Source: an uncultured Caulobacterales bacterium
Lineage (GTDB): Bacteria; Pseudomonadota; Alphaproteobacteria; Caulobacterales; Maricaulaceae
NCBI GenBank assembly: GCA_937928165.1
Contig: CALFVT010000018.1
Span: 1 to 64,000, forward strand
Direction: 5' to 3'
DNA length: 64,000 bases
The translations under genes were made by a program, and so were the position numbers. Position 1 is the stretch's first letter, and every line of letters starts with the position of its first letter. The notes under the pieces are model-generated. The model was not told where the DNA came from. It did no database searches and was given only the letters and a program-made list of their open reading frames with translations. Below are positions 54,206 through 61,759 of the stretch, piece after piece.

Positions 54206-54892
54206 TTAGGCCACTTGGCTGGATGCGGTTGATTTTCGCATAGCTTGTAAAAGCCAATGAGCCATGCCGGGATGGTTCATATGTCCCATATAATCCGGCG
54301 CAGCGCCGAGAAAGCTTCGTACGGTTTCTCTTAAAAGTTCTGCCGTTTCTACCGCTTCATCATGGGGTCCGGCGGCAACGAAAAGCGGGTCAAATTGGGG
54401 ATCACGTTGGCGTATAGCCTCAAGCATCCAAAAGGCGCGCATAAATTGCGCATCACTGGCATCAAATAAAATCATTGCCATATCTGCGGCGCTGGCGAGG
54501 TTAATATGGGCGGGTGTACAGCCGGGCGGCGCAGCGATAAACACCCAGTCATAATCTAAAGATAAAGCGCTGAGGCTGCCCAGAGCCCGTGACCAGTCAA
54601 TATCTCCAAGAGCCATAGCAGTAAAATGCTCATTAGAAGTAATATATTGCGCGTCGCGAAGCTGAGCTGTGCCGGCTAAAACATCCGTAAATGTTTTAAG
54701 ATATATAATACCCGCATGTTTCATCATCTCGCCGTTTTGGGCATCAATGAGCAAAACCGTTTCACCGCGTGATGCGGCCGCCTTGGCCAAAGATAGCGTC
54801 AAGCGGTTTTCATCTAATCCGTCATTGGCCGTGAACACCGGTATTAACCGCCCGGCGGGTTCATAGTCTGATATGTCTAAAATTCGCTCCAT
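54206..54892 (-). CDS. MinD/FlhG-like protein without a P-loop
   Basis: A 228-residue MinD/ParA-fold protein. The start IPVFTANDGLDENRLTLSL sits where the Walker A motif (KGGxGKT) should be, but no lysine/glycine loop is present. The next parts, RGETVLLIDAQNG and DYDWVFIAAPPGCTP, match the switch I and Walker B positions. It is likely inactive as an ATPase and may act as a pseudo-enzyme in flagellar or cell-pole placement; it is flanked by sciP and the sigma locus. The gene is monocistronic. Confidence 0.55.
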   Translation of the reverse strand: MERILDISDYEPAGRLIPVFTANDGLDENRLTLSLAKAAASRGETVLLIDAQNGEMMKHAGIIYLKTFTDVLAGTAQLRDAQYITSNEHFTAMALGDIDWSRALGSLSALSLDYDWVFIAAPPGCTPAHINLASAADMAMILFDASDAQFMRAFWMLEAIRQRDPQFDPLFVAAGPHDEAVETAELLRETVRSFLGAAPDYMGHMNHPGMAHWLLQAMRKSTASSQVA

Positions 54893-55031
54893 TTGAAACG
54901 CCCTCTTTATTCAAGACAGACTATATCAAAGGGGATTAAAAGCGCGGTGAAAGAACATCACCAATAATCGGTTAATTTTTATATTAATGAGGCCGGTCAA
55001 TCATATCCATGACGCACCGTAATAAAGGCAA

Positions 55032-55060
55032 TAAAAAACCGGGCGCATGGGCCCGGTTTT
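55032..55060 (-). terminator. sciP terminator
   Basis: Ten-base stem AAAACCGGGC / GCCCGGTTTT around GCATGG, with a T run on the minus strand. It ends the sciP transcript. Confidence 0.9.
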
Positions 55061-55086
55061 ATGATCATCTGAGGAGAGAGATCACA

Positions 55087-55359
55087 TTATCTGTAATGCT
55101 GTATCCGCGTTGTCCGCAGACCTGCGATACCATTGGATTCAATAGATCGCTGCCATGATAGAAATTCTTCGCTCGATAAGCCGTAACGCTCACAGGCGGC
55201 GTCGAGGGTGAGGAGCCCGCCGCGCACAGCCGCGACCACTTCGGCTTTACGGCGAATGACCCAGCGAACTGTATTTGGTTTTGGGAGATCAGCCAGAGTG
55301 AGGGGGGTTCCCTCTGGCCCAATCACTACATGTTCTCTTTTGATTTTCCGCTCCGACAT
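55087..55359 (-). CDS. sciP: CtrA inhibitory protein SciP
   Basis: A 90-residue DUF1153 protein. The helix-turn-helix region with RWVIRRKAEVVAAVRGGLLTL and ACERYGLSSEEFLSWQ matches Caulobacter SciP, which binds CtrA and blocks its contact with RNA polymerase. The length is the same. AAAGGG lies upstream of the ATG. It is 3.5 kb from ctrA here, whereas they are distant in Caulobacter. Confidence 0.95.
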   Translation of the reverse strand: MSERKIKREHVVIGPEGTPLTLADLPKPNTVRWVIRRKAEVVAAVRGGLLTLDAACERYGLSSEEFLSWQRSIESNGIAGLRTTRIQHYR

Positions 55360-55674
55360 TTAATGCGCCCTTTAAGTTGTTTGTTGAAGATGAATATAGG
55401 ATAAATGTCTTAAAAAAACCTTTCTGGCTGTGTAAAAAACGTAATAAAAACATATGTTTACGAAGGTTAACAGGAGAGCGGTTATTGTTAACAAGTCCTA
55501 ACGAAATTTCTAAGGTCTTGATTCTATATAATTAATTGCGGCGCGGTTTTACGAATCTGTCCCATTATGGATTAAATTTTAATCGTAATTTGCGCTGATT
55601 TGAGCCATTGTTTAATTATTATGACTGTTTATAGGCATTGGAATCATGTTTATTATCCATGAAAGGTAAAATTT
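55360..55674. promoter_or_regulatory. sciP-mnmA divergent region with TTAAC half-sites
   Basis: AT-rich. Two TTAAC half-sites at 55467-55471 and 55488-55492 are 21 bases apart, two helical turns, as seen at some CtrA targets. GATTC at 55520 and GAATC at 55553 are GANTC sites. SciP is a known CtrA target. No other gene here. Confidence 0.45.
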
Positions 55675-56838
55675 CTGCCAGAAACTGCTAATATAAATAA
55701 AGCGAAAGTTAATTCTTTAGGCTTTGCCAAAGCGCCAAGCGACACCCGCGTGGTTGTCGCTATGTCCGGCGGGGTGGATAGTTCTGTCTGCGCGGCTATG
55801 CTGGCGCGGGAGGGTTATGACGTGATCGGCGTGACCTTACAACTCTATGACCATGGGGCGGCGGTGAAGAAAGAAAAAGCCTGCTGCGCGGGGCAGGACA
55901 TCTATGATGCGCGGCGCGTGGCCGAAATGATGGATTTCCCCCATTATGTGCTCGATTATGAAAGCAATTTCAATGATGGGGTGATGCAGGATTTTGCGGA
56001 TACTTATCTTAAGGGCGCAACGCCTATTCCTTGTGTGCGCTGTAATCAAACAGTGAAGTTTCGTGACCTCTTAAAAGTCGCCAAAGACCTTGGCGCGGAT
56101 TGCATGGCGACAGGCCATTACATTAAGCGCGTCATGGGCCCAGATGGAGCCGAGCTACACCGCGCTCATGATTTTGGGAAAGACCAAAGCTATTTTCTCT
56201 TTGCCACCACCAAAGCGCAGCTTGATTTTCTGCGCTTTCCTTTGGGCGGGATGGAGAAATCTAAAACCCGCCGCCTCGCGGTAGAGCTTGGGCTTAATGT
56301 GGCCACCAAGCCCGATAGCCAAGACATTTGTTTCGTGCCAGAGGGGCGCTACACGGACGTAATTGAAAAACTTCGGCCCGATGCGGGGCGGGGCGGGGAT
56401 ATTATCCATATGGATGGGCGCGTGCTTGGGCGGCACCGGGGCGTGATGTATTATACGGTCGGGCAGCGGCGCGGCCTTGGGCTAGAGCATGGCTCTGGGC
56501 AAGATCCGCTTTTTGTGGTGCGGCTCGACGCGGATAAAGGCCATGTAATTGTCGGGCCGAAAACGGCGCTGGAACGAAGCAAGATCTGGCTCGGTGAGGT
56601 TAACTGGCTCGGCCGCGGAGAATTTGGCCCGCATTTGGCCGGGATGGAGATCGCGGTGAAGCTGCGCTCTATGCGCCCGCCTGCGCCCGCCCGCTTTGTT
56701 CTTGAAGACGGCATAATGATTGTTCAGCTTGAACGGGCTGAATTTGGCATTTCCCCCGGTCAAGCCTGCGTGTTTTATGAACGCAGAGAAGATGCCGCCC
56801 GCACCCTCGGCGGAGGCTGGATCGAAAAAACGGAGTAA
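55675..56838 (+). CDS. mnmA: tRNA 2-thiouridylase MnmA, probable CTG start
   Basis: A 387-residue enzyme that makes 2-thiouridine at tRNA position 34. PP-loop [11 protein letters not shown], the [11 protein letters not shown] cysteine and the CFVPEGRY cysteine are present. The conserved N-terminal stretch NSLGFAK lies upstream of the first ATG or GTG (GTG at 55750). Reading back in frame, no ATG, GTG or TTG precedes the stop at 55660; a CTG at 55675 has AAAGG 8 bases upstream and includes NSLGFAK, so I use it. An out-of-frame ATG at 55659 opens only a 10-codon frame, so a one-base error is the alternative. Confidence 0.85.
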   Translation: MPETANINKAKVNSLGFAKAPSDTRVVVAMSGGVDSSVCAAMLAREGYDVIGVTLQLYDHGAAVKKEKACCAGQDIYDARRVAEMMDFPHYVLDYESNFNDGVMQDFADTYLKGATPIPCVRCNQTVKFRDLLKVAKDLGADCMATGHYIKRVMGPDGAELHRAHDFGKDQSYFLFATTKAQLDFLRFPLGGMEKSKTRRLAVELGLNVATKPDSQDICFVPEGRYTDVIEKLRPDAGRGGDIIHMDGRVLGRHRGVMYYTVGQRRGLGLEHGSGQDPLFVVRLDADKGHVIVGPKTALERSKIWLGEVNWLGRGEFGPHLAGMEIAVKLRSMRPPAPARFVLEDGIMIVQLERAEFGISPGQACVFYERREDAARTLGGGWIEKTE

Positions 56839-56841
56839 ATT

Positions 56842-57027
56842 ATGCAAAATCTATATATCTTTATCTCCATTATAGGCGCTGTTGTCATAATTTGGTGGTT
56901 GCTGCGAGATATGAAACGGCAGCGCGAGTGGCGCGAGGCGAAAGAGCTTAAAATTGCGCAAACCAAACGCCGCATTGCGGATAAAAAAAAGCAAGCGGCA
57001 CAGGCGAGCAGGGCGGAAGAAGAATAA
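56842..57027 (+). CDS. Small single-pass membrane protein
   Basis: A 61-residue protein. One membrane segment (about residues 4-20), then a basic, helical, probably coiled-coil tail with alternating Lys/Arg/Glu. It starts 3 bases after the mnmA stop, so it is likely co-transcribed. The family is unknown. Confidence 0.6.
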   Translation: MQNLYIFISIIGAVVIIWWLLRDMKRQREWREAKELKIAQTKRRIADKKKQAAQASRAEEE

Positions 57028-57178
57028 AGGGCTGTGGCCAATACCAATAGGCGTGTGATTTTATTTACACTAAGCCCTTGTTTATTATCAGTCATGCAAA
57101 CTAAGCTTTCGCATCGCCTATGAGGGGCGAGCGGCCACTTAAAACCGGTTGAGTCAAAACTATTTCGGAGGTACTCCC

Positions 57179-57385
57179 ATGGCGATTATGAAATCAGTCC
57201 AAATTATGTCAGAAAGCCCAAAGTCATTTGAGCAAGCGATTAAAAATGGCGTTACCCGTATGAGCAAAACCGTCAAAGGCATTAAGTCTATTTATGTCAA
57301 TGACCAATCGGCTACGGTTGATGATAACGGTGATGTCGCTATGTTCCGCGTGAACATGCAAGTCACCTTTCAAGTTAAAGACTAG
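57179..57385 (+). CDS. Dodecin flavoprotein
   Basis: A 68-residue dodecin: VQIMSESPKSFEQAIKNGVTR, KTVKGIKSIYVNDQSATVDD and the final strand FRVNMQVTFQVKD. Dodecins form 12-mers that store flavins (or CoA and FMN). The ATG at 57179 has GGAGG 7 bases upstream. A TTG-started frame from 57149 is longer. It is followed by a terminator. Confidence 0.94.
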   Translation: MAIMKSVQIMSESPKSFEQAIKNGVTRMSKTVKGIKSIYVNDQSATVDDNGDVAMFRVNMQVTFQVKD

Positions 57386-57430
57386 TCGCCGCACTTTTCT
57401 CTCATGATTGAGGGGTTTATTGTGAAATGC

Positions 57431-57457
57431 GCCTGCCTCCTTCGGGAGGCGGGTTTT
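57431..57457 (+). terminator. Terminator after dodecin
   Basis: Stem CCTGCCTCC / GGGAGGCGGG with loop TTC and a T-rich tail. Confidence 0.85.
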
Positions 57458-57546
57458 ATTTTGCCACAAAGCCCTATATTGACGTCTTGTTATTCCAAAG
57501 CGGGCCCACCATATCAGGGCTGTTAAATTTAAAAAGCGAGGCTGTT

Positions 57547-58728
57547 ATGTCGTCTGAATCTGTTGTTATCGTGGGTATGGCCCGCACCCCTATGGGCGCG
57601 TTTCAAGGGGCGTTATCAAATGTCACCGCTCCGCAGCTCGGCTCCGCCGCGATCAAAGCGGCCATGCGCGAAGCCGGTGTTGACGGCGACTTGGTTGAAC
57701 AAGCGGTGATGGGCTGCGTGCTTCCGGCAGGCCAAGGCCAAGCCCCCGCCCGCCAAGCGGCGCTGGGCGCAGATTTACCCCTATCCTGTGAGGCGACGAC
57801 GATTAATAAAATGTGCGGCTCCGGCATGCAGGCGGCGATTATGGCCCATGACGCCATCAAAGCTGGCTCGGTTAAAACCGCTATTGCCGGCGGTATGGAG
57901 AGCATGACCAATGCGCCCTATTTGCTCCCTAAAGCGCGGGGCGGTATGCGCATGGGCAATCAAGAAATCGTCGATAGCATGATGTTTGACGGCCTGACCG
58001 ACGCTTATAAAGGCGGCGCAATGGGCGTGTTTGCCGATATGATTGCGGCGGAATATCAGCTTACCCGCGAAGCCCAAGATGCCTATGCTATTGAATCCGT
58101 CGCTCGCGCCAAAGCCGCCCAAGACAGCGGCGCTTTTGACCGCGAAGTCACCTCCGTGACTGTAAAAGGGCGCAAAGCCGACACTATTGTTACCCAAGAC
58201 GAAGGCCCGCAAAATGCGCGGCCTGAAAAAATCCCTAATCTTCGCCCGGTCTTTACAAAGGACGGCACAGTCACGGCAGCCAATGCCAGCTCGATTAATG
58301 ACGGCGCAGCGGCCCTTGTGATGATGGACGCAAGCGCGGCCAAAGCGGGCGGTCATAAAGTGCTTGCGCGGATTATCTCTCACGCCGCCCATGCTCACGC
58401 GCCGGATTATTTCACCACCGCGCCGGTCAACGCCATAAAAAAGGCGCTAGATAAAGCGGGATGGCAGGCGTCTGATGTCGATTTATGGGAAATCAATGAA
58501 GCCTTTGCCGTTGTGCCAATGATCGCCATGCAAGAGCTTGGCCTTGACCATGATAAAGTCAATGTCAACGGCGGCGGCTGTGTGCTCGGTCATCCCATCG
58601 GCGCATCCGGCGCGCGGATTATCGTGACCCTGATTGCGGCCATGGAAGCCCGCGGCGTCAAAAAAGGCGTCGCTAGCCTATGTATCGGCGGCGGCGAAGC
58701 CACGGCGGTCTGTATCGAGCGGGATTAA
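57547..58728 (+). CDS. Acetyl-CoA acetyltransferase (thiolase)
   Basis: A 393-residue thiolase that joins two acetyl-CoA into acetoacetyl-CoA or cleaves 3-ketoacyl-CoA. The nucleophile is Cys90 ([11 protein letters not shown]). The C-terminal catalytic motifs are [16 protein letters not shown] (His) and CIGGGEA (Cys). Short-chain PhaA/AtoB type is likely, but a fatty acid thiolase cannot be excluded. I use ATG 57547, with GCGAGG upstream; a longer frame begins at 57427. Confidence 0.95.
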   Translation: MSSESVVIVGMARTPMGAFQGALSNVTAPQLGSAAIKAAMREAGVDGDLVEQAVMGCVLPAGQGQAPARQAALGADLPLSCEATTINKMCGSGMQAAIMAHDAIKAGSVKTAIAGGMESMTNAPYLLPKARGGMRMGNQEIVDSMMFDGLTDAYKGGAMGVFADMIAAEYQLTREAQDAYAIESVARAKAAQDSGAFDREVTSVTVKGRKADTIVTQDEGPQNARPEKIPNLRPVFTKDGTVTAANASSINDGAAALVMMDASAAKAGGHKVLARIISHAAHAHAPDYFTTAPVNAIKKALDKAGWQASDVDLWEINEAFAVVPMIAMQELGLDHDKVNVNGGGCVLGHPIGASGARIIVTLIAAMEARGVKKGVASLCIGGGEATAVCIERD

Positions 58729-59020
58729 GCAAAGCTTCTCATCGTTATTGTTGGTTTCATGCCGGCAATCCATAACTTGCTCTATTTTCTGAAATGGGTG
58801 ACCGCAACAAGGGGGGTCATGACGGGTTAGGAGCGAGAGGGCCAATGGAAGACAGATGAGGGAGCTGTGGCATGGGGACATTTTACGCTTACTCCAACCC
58901 GCCTACCCCGATAAAAATCGAGGTCTCTTTCGTTTATACGCGTGCCATGATTCAGAACAATGTCATTCCGGGGCGCTTAATATGTGATGAGTGAGTGAAC
59001 CCGAGATCTTGAGTAGTTTA

Positions 59021-59047
59021 GATTCCCGCTTTCGCGGGAATGGACGG
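59021..59047 (+). repeat. Palindromic repeat, copy D (forward)
   Basis: ATTCCCGC, TTTC, GCGGGAAT, GGACGG. An eight-base perfect stem; nearly identical to copy A at 4333. It forms an inverted pair with copy E. Confidence 0.9.
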
Positions 59048-59080
59048 AATTTGATGTCATTTGTTGTTTTAACTATACAT

Positions 59081-59110
59081 CCCGTTCATTCCCGCGCATG
59101 CGGGAATCTA
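59081..59110 (-). repeat. Palindromic repeat, copy E (reverse)
   Basis: On the minus strand: GATTCCCGC, ATGC, GCGGGAAT, GAACGGG. It lies 40 bases after copy D in the opposite orientation. Confidence 0.9.
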
Positions 59111-59130
59111 GGTCTGTGGATTAGATCAAG

Positions 59131-59162
59131 AGATTCCGGCTTTCGCCGGAATAGACGGGGGA
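59131..59162 (+). repeat. Palindromic repeat, copy F (forward)
   Basis: ATTCCGGC, TTTC, GCCGGAAT, AGACGGGG. The stem changes CCC/GGG to CCG/CGG with compensating bases, which suggests selection for the hairpin. Copy G at 61379 has the same stem. Confidence 0.9.
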
Positions 59163-59330
59163 AGTATGGATATACCCTTAAGATATACCTTTGGGTCAGG
59201 CCCAAGGGTGACGACAAAACTCCAAGATAAATCCACGCCCTAAAACCTTATGATAATATACCCTTGTTCTGTCATACGGACGGTGATGTGCACGTTAACT
59301 TCATTATGACGGAATGATTGGTGCAGATAG

Positions 59331-59652
59331 CACATGGAGTGCCCACAATCGATACGGTGTATCGATTGTAACGACAGGCCGAAGCCGCAAGGCTGAGGTT
59401 GGCACAAACGTCCCATGTGTCCTGCCGGACGCCCTGTAATGCGCTTTTAAGTAAGCGTGTAAGGTGAGAGCTGTGATGGTTTAGACCTAACGACTGTCTG
59501 GGGCCTTTGAAAAAACCGATCATGCGGTGCGCGTAACGCCCGCAATCCTTCACCCCAAGAACATATCTGGGACGGATTGCAGTGGAGCGCCGCAGATGTA
59601 AATCTGCGGATAGTTCTTTGGCGTTATGGCGGCGGCCAGCAAAGTGCTTGGC
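59331..59652 (+). ncRNA. Candidate structured RNA
   Basis: Domain 1: CACATGG (59331-59337) with CCATGTG (59413-59419); GTGCC (59339-59343) with GGCAC (59401-59405); an 11-bp hairpin ACAATCGATAC/GTATCGATTGT (59345-59369); AGCC-GCAA-GGCT (59383-59394). Domain 2: TAACGCC (59534-59540) with GGCGTTA (59620-59626), enclosing GCAATCC/GGATTGC (59542-59580) and CCGCAGAT-GTAA-ATCTGCGG (59590-59609). The loop of the first inner hairpin (AGAAC, 59558-59562) can pair with GTTCT (59613-59617), a possible pseudoknot. GCAA and GTAA are GNRA loops only on the plus strand. I recognise no known RNA family. Confidence 0.5.
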
Positions 59653-59878
59653 TGTGTTGACTGTGTAAAATAAAGATATTCGGTAACCATCATGGTCAAC
59701 CGCCGCATATGTCCAAACTGCGCCCACGGGGCGGCGGTGAATTTTCGCGTGGCGGTTCGTTTATTTGCGCTCTGTCTTCATGGGGGTTATGCGGCCAATA
59801 AGCGCAGAGCGGTGGTTTGCTTGCGGGGCTAATCTGAACTAGGGTTGCGGCGATATTATTATCATAGGGAGAGATTAT

Positions 59879-60265
59879 ATGACGCAAGAACTTATGATGG
59901 TGGTCTATGCGGCCATAATTTTATTTTTAATGATCGGCATGCAGGGCGGTGTTGGGCTTTTAAACAATGGCCTTATTTGGGGCGGCGGTGCGCGGGATGT
60001 TCCGGGGAAAGAGACGGTCTTATATGGGCGGGCGACCCGGGCGATTAAAAATCATATCGAAGCTCTCTTTATGTTTGTGCCTGTTGTGCTGGCTTTGCAA
60101 ATCGCGGGACTAAGCAATGAAGCAACGGCGTTATGGACGCAGGTTTTTGTTGGGGCGCGGGCGGCCTATGCGGTGTTTTATTGGCTCGGGACGCCGTGGG
60201 TGCGAACCTTTGTTTGGTTCATCGGCGTGTTTGCGACCCTTATGCTGTTTATTCAGGCGTTTTAA
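59879..60265 (+). CDS. MAPEG-family membrane protein
   Basis: A 128-residue protein with four transmembrane segments (about residues 5-25, 60-80, 88-105 and 108-126). The central KNHIEALFMFVPVVLALQIAG segment, with its conserved NHxE, matches the MAPEG family (membrane-associated proteins in eicosanoid and glutathione metabolism). In bacteria they may be glutathione S-transferases or peroxidases. AGGGAGAG precedes the ATG at 59879. It overlaps the convergent truA end by 4 bases. Confidence 0.85.
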   Translation: MTQELMMVVYAAIILFLMIGMQGGVGLLNNGLIWGGGARDVPGKETVLYGRATRAIKNHIEALFMFVPVVLALQIAGLSNEATALWTQVFVGARAAYAVFYWLGTPWVRTFVWFIGVFATLMLFIQAF

Positions 60266-61017
60266 CTCGCAGCCTTTTGAGGGTAAATCACTTCGAGTAA
60301 ATAAAGGCCCTCGGCGGGGGCCACGGGGCCGCAGGCTGTGCGGTCGCGGGCGGCGAGGGCGGTTTTAATCTGGCTCTCCTCCCAATAGCCGCGCCCCACT
60401 TCGGCAAGGCTGCCCGTGATGCTGCGGACTTGGCGGTGAAGGAATGAACGGGCGCGGACAAAGATGTGAACTTCCGTGTCGACCCGCTCCACGGTGATCT
60501 CGTCAATACTGCGCAGAGGACTTTTGGCTTGGCAATTTGTGTCGCGAAAGGTGGAGTAATCATGCTCACCGATTAAGGCTTGGGCGGCGCGGTGCATAGC
60601 GGGAACGTCAAGCGCAACAGGGATGCGCCAGACCCGCCTGCGGTCAAGGGCAAGGCGGGGGCGGCGGTCAAGAATGCGGTAGATATATTGCCGCTCTATG
60701 GCGTCAAAACGGGCATGAAATTCATCATCCACTCGGGCGGAATCAAGAATGGAAATCGGATGCTCTCCAAGATGGTAATTCACCGCATCGCGGACTTTAT
60801 CCGCCCGCAGATCTTTGGTCAAATCAACATGGGCCACTTGGCCAAGGGCGTGAACTCCTGCGTCCGTTCGTCCTGCGCCCTGCACGGTGACGGGCGCACC
60901 ATCGAGTTTTTCAATCGCGTCTTGCAGCGCACCCTGAACGCTCGGCCCATGCTTTTGCACCTGCCAGCCCATAAACGGCGCGCCGTCATATTCAATAGTG
61001 AGTTTATAACGGGGCAT
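60262..61017 (-). CDS. truA: tRNA pseudouridine synthase A
   Basis: A 251-residue enzyme that makes pseudouridine at tRNA positions 38-40. The N-terminal MPRYKLTIEYDGAPFMGWQ and the catalytic Asp in GRTDAGVHALGQ are typical. The start is the ATG at 61017, with ACGGAG upstream; a longer frame starts at 61059. The usual neighbour fmt lies 740 bases away, with the GIY-YIG cassette between. Confidence 0.96.
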   Translation of the reverse strand: MPRYKLTIEYDGAPFMGWQVQKHGPSVQGALQDAIEKLDGAPVTVQGAGRTDAGVHALGQVAHVDLTKDLRADKVRDAVNYHLGEHPISILDSARVDDEFHARFDAIERQYIYRILDRRPRLALDRRRVWRIPVALDVPAMHRAAQALIGEHDYSTFRDTNCQAKSPLRSIDEITVERVDTEVHIFVRARSFLHRQVRSITGSLAEVGRGYWEESQIKTALAARDRTACGPVAPAEGLYLLEVIYPQKAAS

Positions 61018-61087
61018 GGGTTCTCCGTATATTCGAGTCATGTTGGGAGCGCTTGCCATAAAGCAGCCAGAGGCATTATCAAGATAT

Positions 61088-61378
61088 ATGTTTTTCGTTT
61101 ATATTATCACGAACAAAGTTCAAGGCACGCTTTATGTCGGTCACACAGATGATTTAGTGCGGCGCATGTGGGAACATAAAAATAAGGTACGAGATGGATT
61201 TTCTGCCAAATATAACTTGGACAAGTTGGTTTGGTTTGAACAGTTTGACCGCTGCGAATATGCCCTTGATACAGAACGCCGAATGAAAGAGTGGAAACGG
61301 GAATGGAAGATTGAAAAGATTATGGCGCTTAATCCTGATTGGAATGATTTAACCGAGAGTCTGTCAATTATACGGTAG
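61088..61378 (+). CDS. GIY-YIG nuclease domain protein
   Basis: A 96-residue protein with a single GIY-YIG domain (UPF0213 type). FFVYIITNKVQGTLYVGHTDDLVRRMWEHK contains the YIG-equivalent YVG and the catalytic Arg, and a Glu lies in DTERRMKEWKR. Such proteins are small endonucleases or repair-type nucleases of unclear role. The stop lies 2 bases before palindromic repeat G. The gene lies between truA and fmt, in the opposite orientation to both. The start ATG has a weak GAGG upstream. Confidence 0.88.
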   Translation: MFFVYIITNKVQGTLYVGHTDDLVRRMWEHKNKVRDGFSAKYNLDKLVWFEQFDRCEYALDTERRMKEWKREWKIEKIMALNPDWNDLTESLSIIR

Positions 61379-61409
61379 AGATTCCGGCTTTCGCCGGAAT
61401 AGTCGGGTA
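61379..61409 (+). repeat. Palindromic repeat, copy G (forward)
   Basis: ATTCCGGC, TTTC, GCCGGAAT, AGTCGGG, with the same stem as copy F. It starts 2 bases after the stop codon of the GIY-YIG gene. Confidence 0.92.
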
Positions 61410-61472
61410 GGGGATTATAGTTGATTATAAAATGTAAAGCATCATAGTGAATTTATTTATGAAGGGTAATTT

Positions 61473-61670
61473 ATGGCTGTCATTATTCAGTTCAAACATG
61501 AAGAGCAATCACGATCATCACGCCACCCCACTGAGGTTATATGTAAGTATTTTATATTAGAACGTGACGGTAATAAAATTATACAGTTGAATACCTATGG
61601 TTCTACTGAAAGGGAAATTCCTGATAAAGTAAGTCAAACTTTACAGCTTGATAGTTCGGCGGCAAAGTAA
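61473..61670 (+). CDS. Small protein of unknown function
   Basis: A 65-residue protein. The segment IIQLNTYGSTEREIPDKVSQ, ending TLQLDSSAAK, matches a small conserved protein family I recall by this QLDTYGSxxREIPGKxSQxLQ pattern but cannot name. AAGGGTAATTT precedes the ATG. It lies between palindromic repeats G and H, which face each other, so the 375-base unit may be mobile or formerly mobile. Confidence 0.7.
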   Translation: MAVIIQFKHEEQSRSSRHPTEVICKYFILERDGNKIIQLNTYGSTEREIPDKVSQTLQLDSSAAK

Positions 61671-61721
61671 CTATGGAAAATAATTGGAAAAGAGTTTAAT
61701 TTAAATTAAGATATTCAGTAT

Positions 61722-61752
61722 CCGCCCGTCCCGGCGAAAGCCGGGATCTCTT
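61722..61752 (-). repeat. Palindromic repeat, copy H (reverse)
   Basis: On the minus strand: ATCCCGGC, TTTC, GCCGGGA, CGGGCGG. It ends just before the fmt stop codon and forms an inverted pair with copy G. Confidence 0.88.
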
Positions 61753-61759
61753 GAGAGTA

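Larger units (their letters stand above)
58729..59878. other. 1.15-kb gene-free region with palindromes and foldable segment
   Basis: No coding frame here has a family match; a 151-codon frame on the minus strand at 59272-59727 is rejected. The left part has nothing I recognise up to about 58990. Then come three palindromic repeats (59021, 59081, 59131) and a densely folded segment at 59331-59652 (listed separately). The promoter of the MAPEG gene should lie at the right end. Confidence 0.55.

Noticed and set aside
57781-58398. 205-codon antisense open frame within the thiolase gene
   Set aside because: It is a shadow of thiolase codons, with no ribosome binding site.
58991-59230. 79-codon frame with DSRFRGN
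   Set aside because: It translates palindromic repeats D to F, not a protein.
59460-59520. CCAGACAGTCG on the minus strand, as at the 5' end of E. coli RNase P RNA
   Set aside because: The conserved GAGGAAAGTCCGGGC and the other RNase P core motifs are absent on both strands. An 11-base match is probably chance.
59272-59727. 151-codon open frame on the minus strand
   Set aside because: No ribosome binding site, no family resemblance, odd composition rich in His, Arg and Cys. The nested inverted repeats explain the stretch better.
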